Below, piece after piece: positions 19,626 to 30,168 of a stretch of DNA of 64,000 nt (its first letter is position 1; each line of letters starts with the position of its first letter). The notes below the pieces were generated by a model, which worked only from the letters and a program-made list of their open reading frames with translations, was not told where the DNA came from and ran no database searches. The stretch is taken from NCBI RefSeq assembly GCF_002082565.1, contig NZ_CP020562.1, positions 2,356,001 to 2,420,000 on the forward strand, given 5' to 3'. This DNA comes from Halomonas sp. GT. GTDB lineage: Bacteria > Pseudomonadota > Gammaproteobacteria > Pseudomonadales > Halomonadaceae. A program made the position numbers and the translations under genes.

Positions 19626-20032
19626 GGCGCACTCCGACTCGCTGCCACGGCGATCTGATCAACGCCCGCCTGCTTGAGGCGATCCATCACTTCAATCAAC
19701 AACCCCGTAGTGGACTCACGGTCAGCTTGGATAACGACGGAGCCATCATCGCTCAACATATCGGCAACCTGCTGACCAATACGATGCACATCGACTGGCT
19801 TACCATCGACCCAAACAGCGCCTTCCGGCGTCACAGCAATCAGCACCTGCGCGTCTGGTCGCGGGCTTGCCGCTGCCGCTTCAGGGCGATCAATCTCAAC
19901 ACCGCTCTCTTTAATGAAGCTGGTGGTCACAATAAAGAAAATCAGCATGATAAAGACAACGTCGAGCATCGGCGTCAGGTTCACTTCATTGCTATCAGCC
20001 GTGGTGTCTATGGAACGGCGTCTACGCATCAT
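19622..20032 (-). CDS. exbD2: ExbD2 biopolymer transport protein
   Basis: ExbD proteins pair with ExbB to form the proton channel that powers TonB. One membrane helix contains the essential aspartate in TPMLDVVFIMLIFFIVTTSF, followed by a periplasmic domain ending GVDQIAVAASR. I start it at ATG 20032, preceded by GGAGGAGA; ATG 20029 immediately after it is equally possible, and an upstream ATG at 20047 lies deeper in exbB2. The protein has about 136 residues. It is coupled by overlaps to exbB2 and tonB2. Confidence 0.93.
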   Translation of the reverse strand: MMRRRRSIDTTADSNEVNLTPMLDVVFIMLIFFIVTTSFIKESGVEIDRPEAAAASPRPDAQVLIAVTPEGAVWVDGKPVDVHRIGQQVADMLSDDGSVVIQADRESTTGLLIEVMDRLKQAGVDQIAVAASRSAP

Positions 20033-20564
20033 TCTCCTCCAAGGCACGGGCTAAACGGTCGTGTAACCGCTGATCTTCGCGACGAATCACGTGCTCTAAA
20101 CGACTAATAAACATCAGCCCCACCACAGCAATCGCCATCCCGGTTAGCGTGGGCAGCGTGGCACGTGCAACACCGTCGGCCATTGCCCGCGCCTGATGGG
20201 TATCACTAAGAGAAAGGCTATCGAAAACGGCAATCATACCGGTGACAGTACCCAACAAGCCTAGAAGCGGGCATAACGCGACCAGCAGTTTGATCCATGG
20301 CAGTGGACGGCGCAGTTTAGCAACCAGCGCCTCTGTCCAGACATTACGCAACGTGCGTGCACTCCAGCTTCGGTGATCACTACGTGCTGCCCAACGGTGA
20401 ATCAGTTGTCGACGGGCACGCCGCCAGCTAAAGCGGTAATACCACCAACGCTCGATTGCCATCCCAAACACCAGCACAGCAACGAATGCCAGCACCACTA
20501 AAACGGCACCACCAGCATCAAGCAGCCGCTCAACGGGCTCAAGCCAAAGAGGTAGCGTGGGCAT
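20022..20564 (-). CDS. exbB2: ExbB2 (MotA/TolQ/ExbB proton channel family)
   Basis: This is the second MotA/TolQ/ExbB-family gene of the operon. It has three membrane segments (about residues 15-38, 85-110 and 125-150). The family signature IKLLVALCPLLGLLGTVTGMI continues into ARATLPTLTGMAIAVVGLMF. It has no large periplasmic N-terminus, unlike TtpC. The length is 180 residues. It starts one base after the ttpC stop. Confidence 0.93.
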   Translation of the reverse strand: MPTLPLWLEPVERLLDAGGAVLVVLAFVAVLVFGMAIERWWYYRFSWRRARRQLIHRWAARSDHRSWSARTLRNVWTEALVAKLRRPLPWIKLLVALCPLLGLLGTVTGMIAVFDSLSLSDTHQARAMADGVARATLPTLTGMAIAVVGLMFISRLEHVIRREDQRLHDRLARALEENDA

Positions 20565-20565
20565 A

Positions 20566-21936
20566 TTAGGTCACCGCTTGCGCATTAGCCGTCGACTGCG
20601 CTTCGAGATGGTCAGCCAAGGTGGCACTTGCTTCGCCTTCAATAGCCTGGGTAATCAAACGACTGCGGCTCGCTAAGGCTGTCTGAGCAAATAATAGCGG
20701 CACTGCTGTCACAAGCCCCAGCACCGTTGTTACCAGCGCTTGACTAATACCACCCGCCATTAGCTGTGGGTCACCGGTGCCAAATACGGTAATCGCCTGA
20801 AAGGTGACAATCATGCCAGTAACGGTACCTAGAAGGCCCAGCAGCGGTGCAATAGCAGCCAACAGCTTAACAATCGGCTGCCCTCGCTCGATACGCGGTA
20901 GTTCAGCCAATACCGCTTCATCCAGCCGTGCTTCCAATGCTTCAGGTGTTTGGTGTTTATCCATGTCTTGGAAGCGTTGAAGTACACGCCCCAGCGGGTT
21001 ATTAGCGCTCGGCTGATCCAGCGCCTTACGCTGGCGATGCACCCGCGTACTGACAATCACCAGGTAAAGGTATTGAGCCAATGCCACTAATAGCCCAAAG
21101 CCACCCAGCGCTACCACTACATAACCGACATAACCGCCCTGTTGGAATCGCTCCCAGAGACTTGGCTGCTGAGCAAGAGCTTGCAGCACGCTACCTTGGG
21201 TAGGATCAATGGCAAATACACGGCTTTCGCCTTGGTGATAGGACGCCAGTACATCACCGATTCCTGCAGGAGTACGCGGCACCTCGGCCAGGCCACCATC
21301 ATCCTGGCCTTTTCTGAGCAACGCTGTGTCAGTGAACGCTGCAAAATCACCTAAGCGCACGATACTTCTCGATTTAATCTCACCACTGGCATCGGCTACC
21401 GGCAATTCAAGACGCTCAGCACGCCCGGTGTTCAACGTTAGTATCGCTAAACTGTCCACGACAGTCTCGATTTGTTGGCGCTCCAGCACCTCGATCTCAT
21501 TGAGACGCGGTGGTAACGCATTAGCATCTAGCGTCAACCAGCTATCACCGCCTAGTTCGTTACGCACCTCTTCGCTGTGTCGTGATAGATCCGCCAGCAG
21601 TGAGGTGAGCGCTTCACCCTGCTCTTCCTGGCGCGCGGCCAGCGCTTGGGCCTGCTGCGCCTGTTCCTGCTGTTGCTCAGCTAAGGCGACCTGGCGCTCT
21701 TCTGCAGCTTGATGCTCAGCCCGTGCCTCTGCCAACGCTTCATCCAGCGCCTCTTGATTATCAAGAAACGATTGCAAGCGCGCTTGGTCACGCGCCTCAG
21801 CGGCTTCGCGAGCTTCACGTAACGAACCAACATTGTCGGTTTGCGCCATCGCCATACTGCTACCCAAAAGGCTTGCCAGTAATGCAAAGCAGATTATGCT
21901 TCTGCGCGCGCCTCGTTGGCGTGTTAACAGACTCAT
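20566..21936 (-). CDS. ttpC: TtpC-like TonB2-system protein with periplasmic coiled coil and MotA/ExbB domain
   Basis: The N-terminus has a signal sequence (about residues 10-31) followed by a long Glu/Gln/Ala-rich coiled coil (about 38-125) and a periplasmic domain to about 270. A membrane helix and a MotA/TolQ/ExbB proton-channel domain follow (about 275-450), with the signature IVKLLAAIAPLLGLLGTVTGMI. This architecture is that of TtpC, described in Vibrio as a fourth essential component of TonB2 systems. The length is 456 residues. It overlaps the DUF3450 gene by ATGA. Confidence 0.92.
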   Translation of the reverse strand: MSLLTRQRGARRSIICFALLASLLGSSMAMAQTDNVGSLREAREAAEARDQARLQSFLDNQEALDEALAEARAEHQAAEERQVALAEQQQEQAQQAQALAARQEEQGEALTSLLADLSRHSEEVRNELGGDSWLTLDANALPPRLNEIEVLERQQIETVVDSLAILTLNTGRAERLELPVADASGEIKSRSIVRLGDFAAFTDTALLRKGQDDGGLAEVPRTPAGIGDVLASYHQGESRVFAIDPTQGSVLQALAQQPSLWERFQQGGYVGYVVVALGGFGLLVALAQYLYLVIVSTRVHRQRKALDQPSANNPLGRVLQRFQDMDKHQTPEALEARLDEAVLAELPRIERGQPIVKLLAAIAPLLGLLGTVTGMIVTFQAITVFGTGDPQLMAGGISQALVTTVLGLVTAVPLLFAQTALASRSRLITQAIEGEASATLADHLEAQSTANAQAVT

Positions 21937-22715
21937 TGCTGGCCCCCTGCATGGTCGTTAGCAATAATTGAGAGCGGTAAACGCAGTAATTCTGGCGTGC
22001 GCTGATCGTCAGCAATACGCAGACCGTTACGCACCTGACGACGAGCGTTTTCATCAAGCGCCTGCCACTCACCGCTCGCCTTATCCCACATACCCCCTTC
22101 TCGACCATCAGGGGTTAGGTAATAAAAGCCGATTCGGCCAATGCGTAAATATTCCACTTCACGCGGATTACCCTCTGCTAATTGCAAACGACCACGCCAG
22201 CTATCCACTTCACGGCCATACGCCAACTCGGCACGCCACGCTTCCAGCAAATTGGCAATACGCGCCGCACTTTCTGAAGACTGCTGTTCAGTAGGCAGAA
22301 CACGCGCTAAACGCTCGTCTTTCAGAAACGGCAGGTCAGACTCGATCCAACTTATTAGTTGCTCTGTCATATCCTGCTCAACCGCTGGCAACGCGGCGCG
22401 CGTATCGCTTAATGTATCGAGCGCTTGGCCAAGGCGCTGCTGGCGCTCGGCCTCAACGACCAAGCGGCCACTTAGAGCAGCGTTAGATGCTTCCATCTGG
22501 CGGGCTTCCCGCTCTAGGCGGCGCAGCTCTTCAATTGCTGAACGCGTGGCGTCATCAGCCTCATCAATTTGCTGCTGAAGTGCGGACTGCGCTTGCTGGG
22601 CTTCAATACTCTGGGCCGCTTGATCGACTGTCTCATCGCTTGCCATTAGCGTACTGCTGACCAGCACCCCGGCAAGCCAGCCTCCATGCAAGGCAAAGAA
22701 AGGCCTTTTCAGCAC
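21933..22715 (-). CDS. DUF3450 periplasmic protein, first gene of the TonB2 operon
   Basis: A signal peptide (about residues 1-25, ending near TLMAS) is followed by a long coiled coil (about 28-105) and a C-terminal globular part containing LRIGRIGFYYLTPDG, typical of DUF3450. Genes of this family lie next to ttpC-exbB2-exbD2-tonB2 in many marine gammaproteobacteria, but their exact job is not established. The length is 260 residues. It is the first gene after the candidate Fur box at 22835-22853. Confidence 0.88.
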   Translation of the reverse strand: MLKRPFFALHGGWLAGVLVSSTLMASDETVDQAAQSIEAQQAQSALQQQIDEADDATRSAIEELRRLEREARQMEASNAALSGRLVVEAERQQRLGQALDTLSDTRAALPAVEQDMTEQLISWIESDLPFLKDERLARVLPTEQQSSESAARIANLLEAWRAELAYGREVDSWRGRLQLAEGNPREVEYLRIGRIGFYYLTPDGREGGMWDKASGEWQALDENARRQVRNGLRIADDQRTPELLRLPLSIIANDHAGGQQ

Positions 22716-22834
22716 ATTACGTCTCCGTTACTGATTAGCACGCTGCCATTAACGGCGCACTAGAAACTCATTAGGTATAAGAACGATTTGCGTTTCGTTT
22801 AAGCAGTGCATAGCCTAACACTAATAGAATAAAT

Positions 22835-22853
22835 GACAATATTTATCATTAGC
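22835..22853 (-). promoter_or_regulatory. Candidate Fur box in the TonB2 operon promoter
   Basis: On the minus strand GCTAATGATAAATATTGTC matches the 19-base Fur consensus GATAATGATAATCATTATC at 15 positions. It lies about 120 bases upstream of the DUF3450 start. It overlaps a possible -35 element TTGTCA (22839 to 22834), which is followed after 16 bases by TAGGCT. This suggests iron-responsive repression of the operon. It is identified by eye and not tested. Confidence 0.7.
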
Positions 22854-22890
22854 ATTTGACGTTGTTTCCCTACAAACCACCACACCCCCA

Positions 22891-22916
22891 TAAAAAAGGG
22901 CGCCAAGTGGCGCCCT
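22891..22916 (-). terminator. Intrinsic terminator of nrdHIEF
   Basis: On the minus strand AGGGCGCC-ACTT-GGCGCCCT is followed by TTTTTTA. The 8-bp GC-rich stem with a 4-base loop ends 47 bases after the nrdF stop. Confidence 0.92.
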
Positions 22917-22962
22917 GAAGTATAGATTTCGGGAAAATATTTTTAAGCAGCCAGCAATAGAC

Positions 22963-26191
<3,229 letters not shown>

Positions 26192-26616
26192 AACTCTTCT
26201 ACTCCTTTGCGGACCTTGGCGACATCGTCGTCAGTGCCAAACAGTTCAAATCGATAAAGCAGCGGCACTTGGCACTTTTTAGCAATAATTCGCCCTGCCA
26301 ATCCGTATGCCTCACCAAAATTCGTATTACCAGCGGCAATAACACCTCTTAGGAGGTGCCGATTGTGCTCATCATTTAAAAATCGAATCACCTGCCCCGG
26401 CACTGCCCCTTCGGCATAGCCGCCACCATAGGTAGGTGTCACTAATATGTAGGGCTGCTCTACGCGTGGCGTTGGTTCTTCACGGTTTAGTGGCAGCCGC
26501 TGAGCGCTTAAGCCAAGCTTTTGTATAAAACGGTGGGTATTGCCTGACTTAGTGGAAAAATAAACTAACGAACGATTACGCCCAGCATCCACATCAGCGT
26601 TTTGCATAGCAACGTT

Positions 26617-26838
26617 TTACGCTAGTGCTTGAATGCGGTCAGGACGAAAACCAGACCAATGATCCTCACCCGCCACCACGACTGGTAACTGACGATAACC
26701 CAGCGCTTCCACTTCCTCCTGGGCACCGCTTTCAGCAGTAATATCGATAACGGTATATTCTAGGCCCTGCTTATCCAGTGCACGGTAAGTAGCGGTGCAT
26801 TGAACACAAGCAGGCTTGCTATAAATTTGGATATCCAT
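26617..26838 (-). CDS. nrdH: Glutaredoxin-like NrdH redoxin
   Basis: NrdH is the electron donor to NrdE. The redox motif CVQC is at Cys11 and Cys14, followed by TATYRALDKQGLEYTVID; QLPVVVAG and the ending WSGFRPDRI are the NrdH-specific thioredoxin-reductase contact. I chose ATG 26838 because it starts the conserved MDIQIYSKP and is preceded by AAGGA; the frame is open upstream. It has 73 residues and is the first gene of nrdHIEF. Confidence 0.95.
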   Translation of the reverse strand: MDIQIYSKPACVQCTATYRALDKQGLEYTVIDITAESGAQEEVEALGYRQLPVVVAGEDHWSGFRPDRIQALA

Positions 26839-26916
26839 GGCTATTTTTTCCTTTTCATAGCGGTGTTTTTCGGGTAGAGCATATCTTGTGCTCGCCCTCT
26901 CTGGAAGACACAACGC

Positions 26917-26963
26917 ATACTATATATAGACCATGAGAAAATCAATTCAAGCATATATGGTAT
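26917..26963 (-). promoter_or_regulatory. Probable tandem NrdR boxes and overlapping promoter of nrdHIEF
   Basis: Two 16-base sites centred on palindromic AT-rich cores lie at 26917-26932 (core CTATATATAG) and 26948-26963 (core CATATATG). They match the NrdR consensus ACACWATATMTWGTGT at about 12 and 10 positions. Their centres are 31 bases apart, three helical turns, which is the spacing known for NrdR box pairs. A minus-strand promoter, TTGAAT (26950-26945) and TATATA (26928-26923) with a 16-base spacer, overlaps them. Confidence 0.68.
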
Positions 26964-27132
26964 TTTTTCATCCACAGGTTATTGACAGCTCGTACCCAAT
27001 ATCATACCCAGCAGCCTCTCAATAGCCGTCTAACCCCCCCCTCCCCTAACCACCCCACGAACGCTCTCAATAGCTCTCATTAGGGCCATCACAAGAGCGG
27101 CTTAAGAAATAGCTAAACCTTCTCCCAAAAAC

Positions 27133-27165
27133 AAAAAACCGCTTCTCAATGGAAGCGGTTTTTTT
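27133..27165 (-). terminator. Intrinsic terminator downstream of sodA
   Basis: AACCGCTTC and GAAGCGGTT form the stem, flanked by A-rich and T-rich runs, so it works in both directions. On the minus strand it is followed by TTTTTTGTTTTT and can end sodA transcripts. Confidence 0.88.
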
Positions 27166-27167
27166 CC

Positions 27168-27192
27168 AAGGCGCCAACTAGCTTGGCGCCTT
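27168..27192. terminator. Second hairpin downstream of sodA
   Basis: The perfect 10-bp inverted repeat AAGGCGCCAA / TTGGCGCCTT with a 5-base loop lies 18 bases after the sodA stop. It lacks a clear minus-strand U-run. Together with the next hairpin it forms a tandem 3' structure. Confidence 0.6.
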
Positions 27193-27209
27193 TCTCACAG
27201 CGCGTGAGT

Positions 27210-27821
27210 TTAGGCGATAGCCGCCTGATAACGACGCTCAACATCTTCCCAATTGACTACGTTAAAAAAGGCTTCTACGTAATCAGGGCGCTTGTTTTGG
27301 AACTTCAGGTAGTATGCGTGCTCCCAAACATCCAGACCCAATACCGGCGTGTTGCCATGCATTAGCGGGCTGTCTTGGTTCAGGGTATTTTCAACGACTA
27401 GCTTTTTCTCAGGTGTAACGGAGAGCCATGCCCAGCCGCTACCAAAGCGACCTAGCGCCGCTTTCTTGAACGCTTCCTTAAACGCGTCAAGACCGCCTAG
27501 TTCGGCTTCAATAGCTTTTGCCACATCACCTTGAGCTTGACCACCACCATTAGGTGACATCATTTGCCAGAACATAGAATGGTTGGCATGGCCGCCACCG
27601 TTATTAATAACGGCTTGGCGCTTCTCTTCAGGTACACGATCAAGATTAGCAACCAGCTCCTCAACCGGCACGTCTTCAAGACCCGTGCCTTCAAGCGCAG
27701 CATTTAGGTTAGTAACGTAAGTGTTGTGATGACGAGAGTGGTGAATCTCCATCGTCATCGCATCGATATGCGGCTCAAGCGCGTCATAGGCGTACGGTAA
27801 TTCTGGAAGTGTATGTGCCAT
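27210..27821 (-). CDS. sodA: Superoxide dismutase, Mn type
   Basis: It converts superoxide to oxygen and hydrogen peroxide in the cytoplasm. Metal ligands lie in [15 protein letters not shown] (His), [11 protein letters not shown] (His) and [20 protein letters not shown] (Asp, His). [11 protein letters not shown], the GWAWLSV region and [20 protein letters not shown] are characteristic of Mn-type rather than Fe-type SOD, although cambialistic use cannot be excluded. The length is 203 residues. It is a single gene next to the manganese-compatible nrdHIEF operon. Confidence 0.93.
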   Translation of the reverse strand: MAHTLPELPYAYDALEPHIDAMTMEIHHSRHHNTYVTNLNAALEGTGLEDVPVEELVANLDRVPEEKRQAVINNGGGHANHSMFWQMMSPNGGGQAQGDVAKAIEAELGGLDAFKEAFKKAALGRFGSGWAWLSVTPEKKLVVENTLNQDSPLMHGNTPVLGLDVWEHAYYLKFQNKRPDYVEAFFNVVNWEDVERRYQAAIA

Positions 27822-28000
27822 GCTAACTTCTCCTTAAGTGGCTTTTATTACGTGCACTTAACTAAGTGTGGTCTTAACCCACCTTTTTCAACCATCACGG
27901 CTATATTTAGTTACCGTGAGTAGCGATTATTGATAACTGATACGTTTTATACCCCAGTACCTTAGTCAACTATTGACAGTTTATCGAATTCATCGCCAAT

Positions 28001-28032
28001 AAAAAAGCCGACTTCTGGTGAAGTCGGCTTTT
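28001..28032. terminator. Bidirectional intrinsic terminator downstream of etfA
   Basis: The 13-bp stem AAAAGCCGACTTC / GAAGTCGGCTTTT has a 4-base loop. On the minus strand it is followed by further Ts, so it ends etfBA transcripts. Confidence 0.92.
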
Positions 28033-28053
28033 AGTCAGTTTAGATTCAGTGGC

Positions 28054-28980
28054 TTACAGCTTGCTTTCAAGCTCCGGCAAAATCTCGAAGAGATCGCCCA
28101 CCAAACCATAATCAGCGACTTGGAAAATCGGCGCTTCTTCATCTTTGTTGATCGCAACAATGACTTTCGAGTCTTTCATGCCCGCCAAGTGCTGAATAGC
28201 ACCAGAAATACCCACGGCAATATACAGCTCAGGGGCCACAATCTTACCGGTTTGGCCGACCTGCATATCATTGGGCACAAACCCAGCGTCTACGGCCGCT
28301 CGTGATGCGCCAATGGCAGCACCCAGCTTGTCAGCAATGCCGTCAAGCAGCTTAAAGTTTTCGCCGTTGCCCATACCACGACCACCAGATACCACTACTT
28401 TGGCACCGCCAAGTTCTGGGCGGTCGGATTGCGCCAGCTCTTGCTTAACAAAGCTAGACTGACCATTTTCGACCACTACTTCTACTGCTTCTAAAGAGGC
28501 GCTACCCGTGCTCTCGACCGCATCAAACGCGGTGGTACGCACGGTCATCACTTTCAGTGCGTCGTCGCTTTTTACTGTGGCGATGGCGTTGCCTGCATAG
28601 ATGGGACGCAGGAAAGTATCTGCACTTTCAACGCCAATCACGTCGGACAGCTGGCTAACATCTTTTAAGGCAGCCAAGCGCGGCAGTACGTTTTTGCCGG
28701 TGGTAGAAGCGCTAGCCAACACGTGGGTATAGTCGCCAGCCAATTCAACCAATAGAGCTCCCATTGGCTCAGCCAACTGATGCGCATAAACAGCGTTATC
28801 TGCGATGCGAACTTTACTGACGCCATCAAGCTTTGCAGCAGCATCAGCGGCCGCTTGAACGCCTTCACCGGCCACCAATACGTCAATATCACCACCAATC
28901 GCCTTGGCAGCAGCAACTACATGGGCTGTTGCGCCCGCCAACTGACCTTCATGGAGGTCGGCAAGTACCAGAATGCTCAT
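28054..28980 (-). CDS. etfA: Electron transfer flavoprotein alpha subunit
   Basis: EtfA binds the FAD of the heterodimeric ETF that carries electrons from acyl-CoA and other dehydrogenases to ETF-ubiquinone oxidoreductase. The C-terminal FAD domain is clear: [63 protein letters not shown] and [21 protein letters not shown]. The length of 308 residues is usual. It follows etfB by 14 bases. Confidence 0.97.
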   Translation of the reverse strand: MSILVLADLHEGQLAGATAHVVAAAKAIGGDIDVLVAGEGVQAAADAAAKLDGVSKVRIADNAVYAHQLAEPMGALLVELAGDYTHVLASASTTGKNVLPRLAALKDVSQLSDVIGVESADTFLRPIYAGNAIATVKSDDALKVMTVRTTAFDAVESTGSASLEAVEVVVENGQSSFVKQELAQSDRPELGGAKVVVSGGRGMGNGENFKLLDGIADKLGAAIGASRAAVDAGFVPNDMQVGQTGKIVAPELYIAVGISGAIQHLAGMKDSKVIVAINKDEEAPIFQVADYGLVGDLFEILPELESKL

Positions 28981-28994
28981 GAGATCAGCTCCTA

Positions 28995-29744
28995 TTAAAG
29001 CACTTTGGCTTCGTTTTTCAGTTTGTCGATCAGTTCGTCTACCGAGGCGACTTTAACACCACCTTTACGCTCTGCCGGGGATTCCACTTTGAGCAGGCTA
29101 ACTTTGGAGGCCACTTCAACGCCGTAATCAGCGGGCGTTTTAACATCCAGAGGCTTCTTTTTGGCCTTCATGATGTCTGGCAGCTTAGCGTAGCGCGGCT
29201 CGTTCAAACGCAAATCGGTGGTGACGATAGCGGGCAGAGAAAGCGCAACGGTTTGCAGACCACCATCGATTTCCCGAGTGACATTAACCTTGTCACCGTC
29301 AACGGCAACCTCAGAGGCAAAGGTACCCTGGGGAAGGTTGGTCAACGCGGCAAGCATTTGCCCTGTTTGGTTGTTGTCGGTATCGATGGCCTGCTTACCG
29401 AGAATCACCAAACCGGGCTGCTCTTCGTCAACGACTTTAGCAAGCAGCTTGGCCACCGCAAGCGATTCAACGCGCTCGTCGGTTTCAATATGGATAGCAC
29501 GGTCTGCCCCAAGCGCCAGAGCGGTGCGCAACTGCTCTTGAGCTGCTTTAGGACCAACGGTAACGGCCACGACTTCTGTCGCAACACCCTTCTCTTTGAG
29601 GCGTACTGCTTCTTCTACGGCAATTTCGCAGAAGGGGTTCATCGCCATTTTGACGTTAGTAAGATCAACGTCAGAGTTGTCCGCTTTCACGCGGATTTTG
29701 ACGTTATAGTCGATGACGCGTTTAACCGCGACGAGTACTTTCAT
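28995..29744 (-). CDS. etfB: Electron transfer flavoprotein beta subunit
   Basis: EtfB binds AMP and forms the recognition side of ETF. ATG 29744 begins the family N-terminus [19 protein letters not shown] and is preceded by GAGGA; the frame is open upstream but without a site. [28 protein letters not shown] and [18 protein letters not shown] are conserved. The length is 249 residues. It lies first in etfBA, divergent from the ETF-QO gene. Confidence 0.97.
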   Translation of the reverse strand: MKVLVAVKRVIDYNVKIRVKADNSDVDLTNVKMAMNPFCEIAVEEAVRLKEKGVATEVVAVTVGPKAAQEQLRTALALGADRAIHIETDERVESLAVAKLLAKVVDEEQPGLVILGKQAIDTDNNQTGQMLAALTNLPQGTFASEVAVDGDKVNVTREIDGGLQTVALSLPAIVTTDLRLNEPRYAKLPDIMKAKKKPLDVKTPADYGVEVASKVSLLKVESPAERKGGVKVASVDELIDKLKNEAKVL

Positions 29745-29829
29745 AGATTCCTCGCTTGGCTTGTGATGGAAGCCGTTAGCCTGTCCCAGCATCGTACCAA
29801 CTGATGCCGCTTAAAATAGGGGCGACGTT

Positions 29830-29856
29830 AATTTTTAAAACGACACCTTAAAAATT
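29830..29856. repeat. 9-bp inverted repeat upstream of etfB
   Basis: AATTTTTAA and TTAAAAATT are separated by 9 bases. The centre lies about 99 bases upstream of the etfB start. It could be an operator or an AT-rich promoter element. It is seen directly; the function is unknown. Confidence 0.6.
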
Positions 29857-29867
29857 CATGCAAGCGT

Positions 29868-29899
29868 TTGATAGGTCTGTAAATGAAAAACCCTATCAA
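29868..29899. repeat. 8-bp inverted repeat in the etf intergenic region
   Basis: TTGATAGG and CCTATCAA are separated by 16 bases, 11 bases beyond the previous inverted repeat. Half-site geometry of this kind fits a dimeric regulator; no known consensus was recognised. Confidence 0.6.
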
Positions 29900-30168
29900 T
29901 CTGCCACAACCTAGTGACTAGCGACAACATCGATTAACTACGGCCTTGGTCGTAGCAGCGATGTAAACTCCATGGATAAATGGTGCTTTTGCCATCGTAG
30001 GGGTGACCTTACAGGGGTATTATGCCTATCATGGAGCATAACCAGAAGCAAACGACCGTTTAAAATTAAGGCCATCTTTTTATAAGCTAGTTCTCATAAC
30101 GCTCATTTGACGTTCACACAGGCTAGTTTTTGTAAATAATGGCACTTATGAGAATAAGGAGAAGCTGG

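Larger units (their letters stand above)
26839..27209. other. Intergenic region between nrdH and sodA
   Basis: The 371 bases contain the nrdHIEF promoter with its candidate NrdR boxes (26917-26963), a pyrimidine-rich stretch around 27030-27057, an 11-base direct repeat CTCTCAATAGC (near 27015 and 27065), and two strong hairpins after sodA (27133-27192). No gene is apparent. Confidence 0.6.
29745..30168. promoter_or_regulatory. Divergent promoter region between etfBA and ETF-QO
   Basis: The 424 bases hold two perfect inverted repeats (29830-29856 and 29868-29899, listed separately) on the etfBA side. On the other side TTGACG at 30107-30112 is a possible -35 for the ETF-QO gene, with only a weak -10 (TGTAAA, 30131-30136). 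No gene is apparent. Coordinated control of the two ETF units is a reasonable inference. Confidence 0.45.

Noticed and set aside
19544..20107. 187-residue plus-strand ORF antisense to tonB2/exbD2
   Set aside because: It is a shadow of conserved genes with no start signal.
26839..26913. Upstream extension of nrdH to 98 residues
   Set aside because: The extra residues match no NrdH family member, while ATG 26838 has a site and starts the conserved sequence.
27030..27057. Pyrimidine-rich C tract between nrdH and sodA
   Set aside because: The tract is interrupted and non-coding, away from promoters, and offers no clear function.
27900..27960. Possible Fur box upstream of sodA
   Set aside because: The best alignment by eye gives only about 10 of 19 matches, too weak to call.
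29253..29804. 183-residue plus-strand ORF antisense to etfB
   Set aside because: It lies fully opposite the strongly conserved etfB gene, has no ribosome binding site, and its composition follows the complementary codons.
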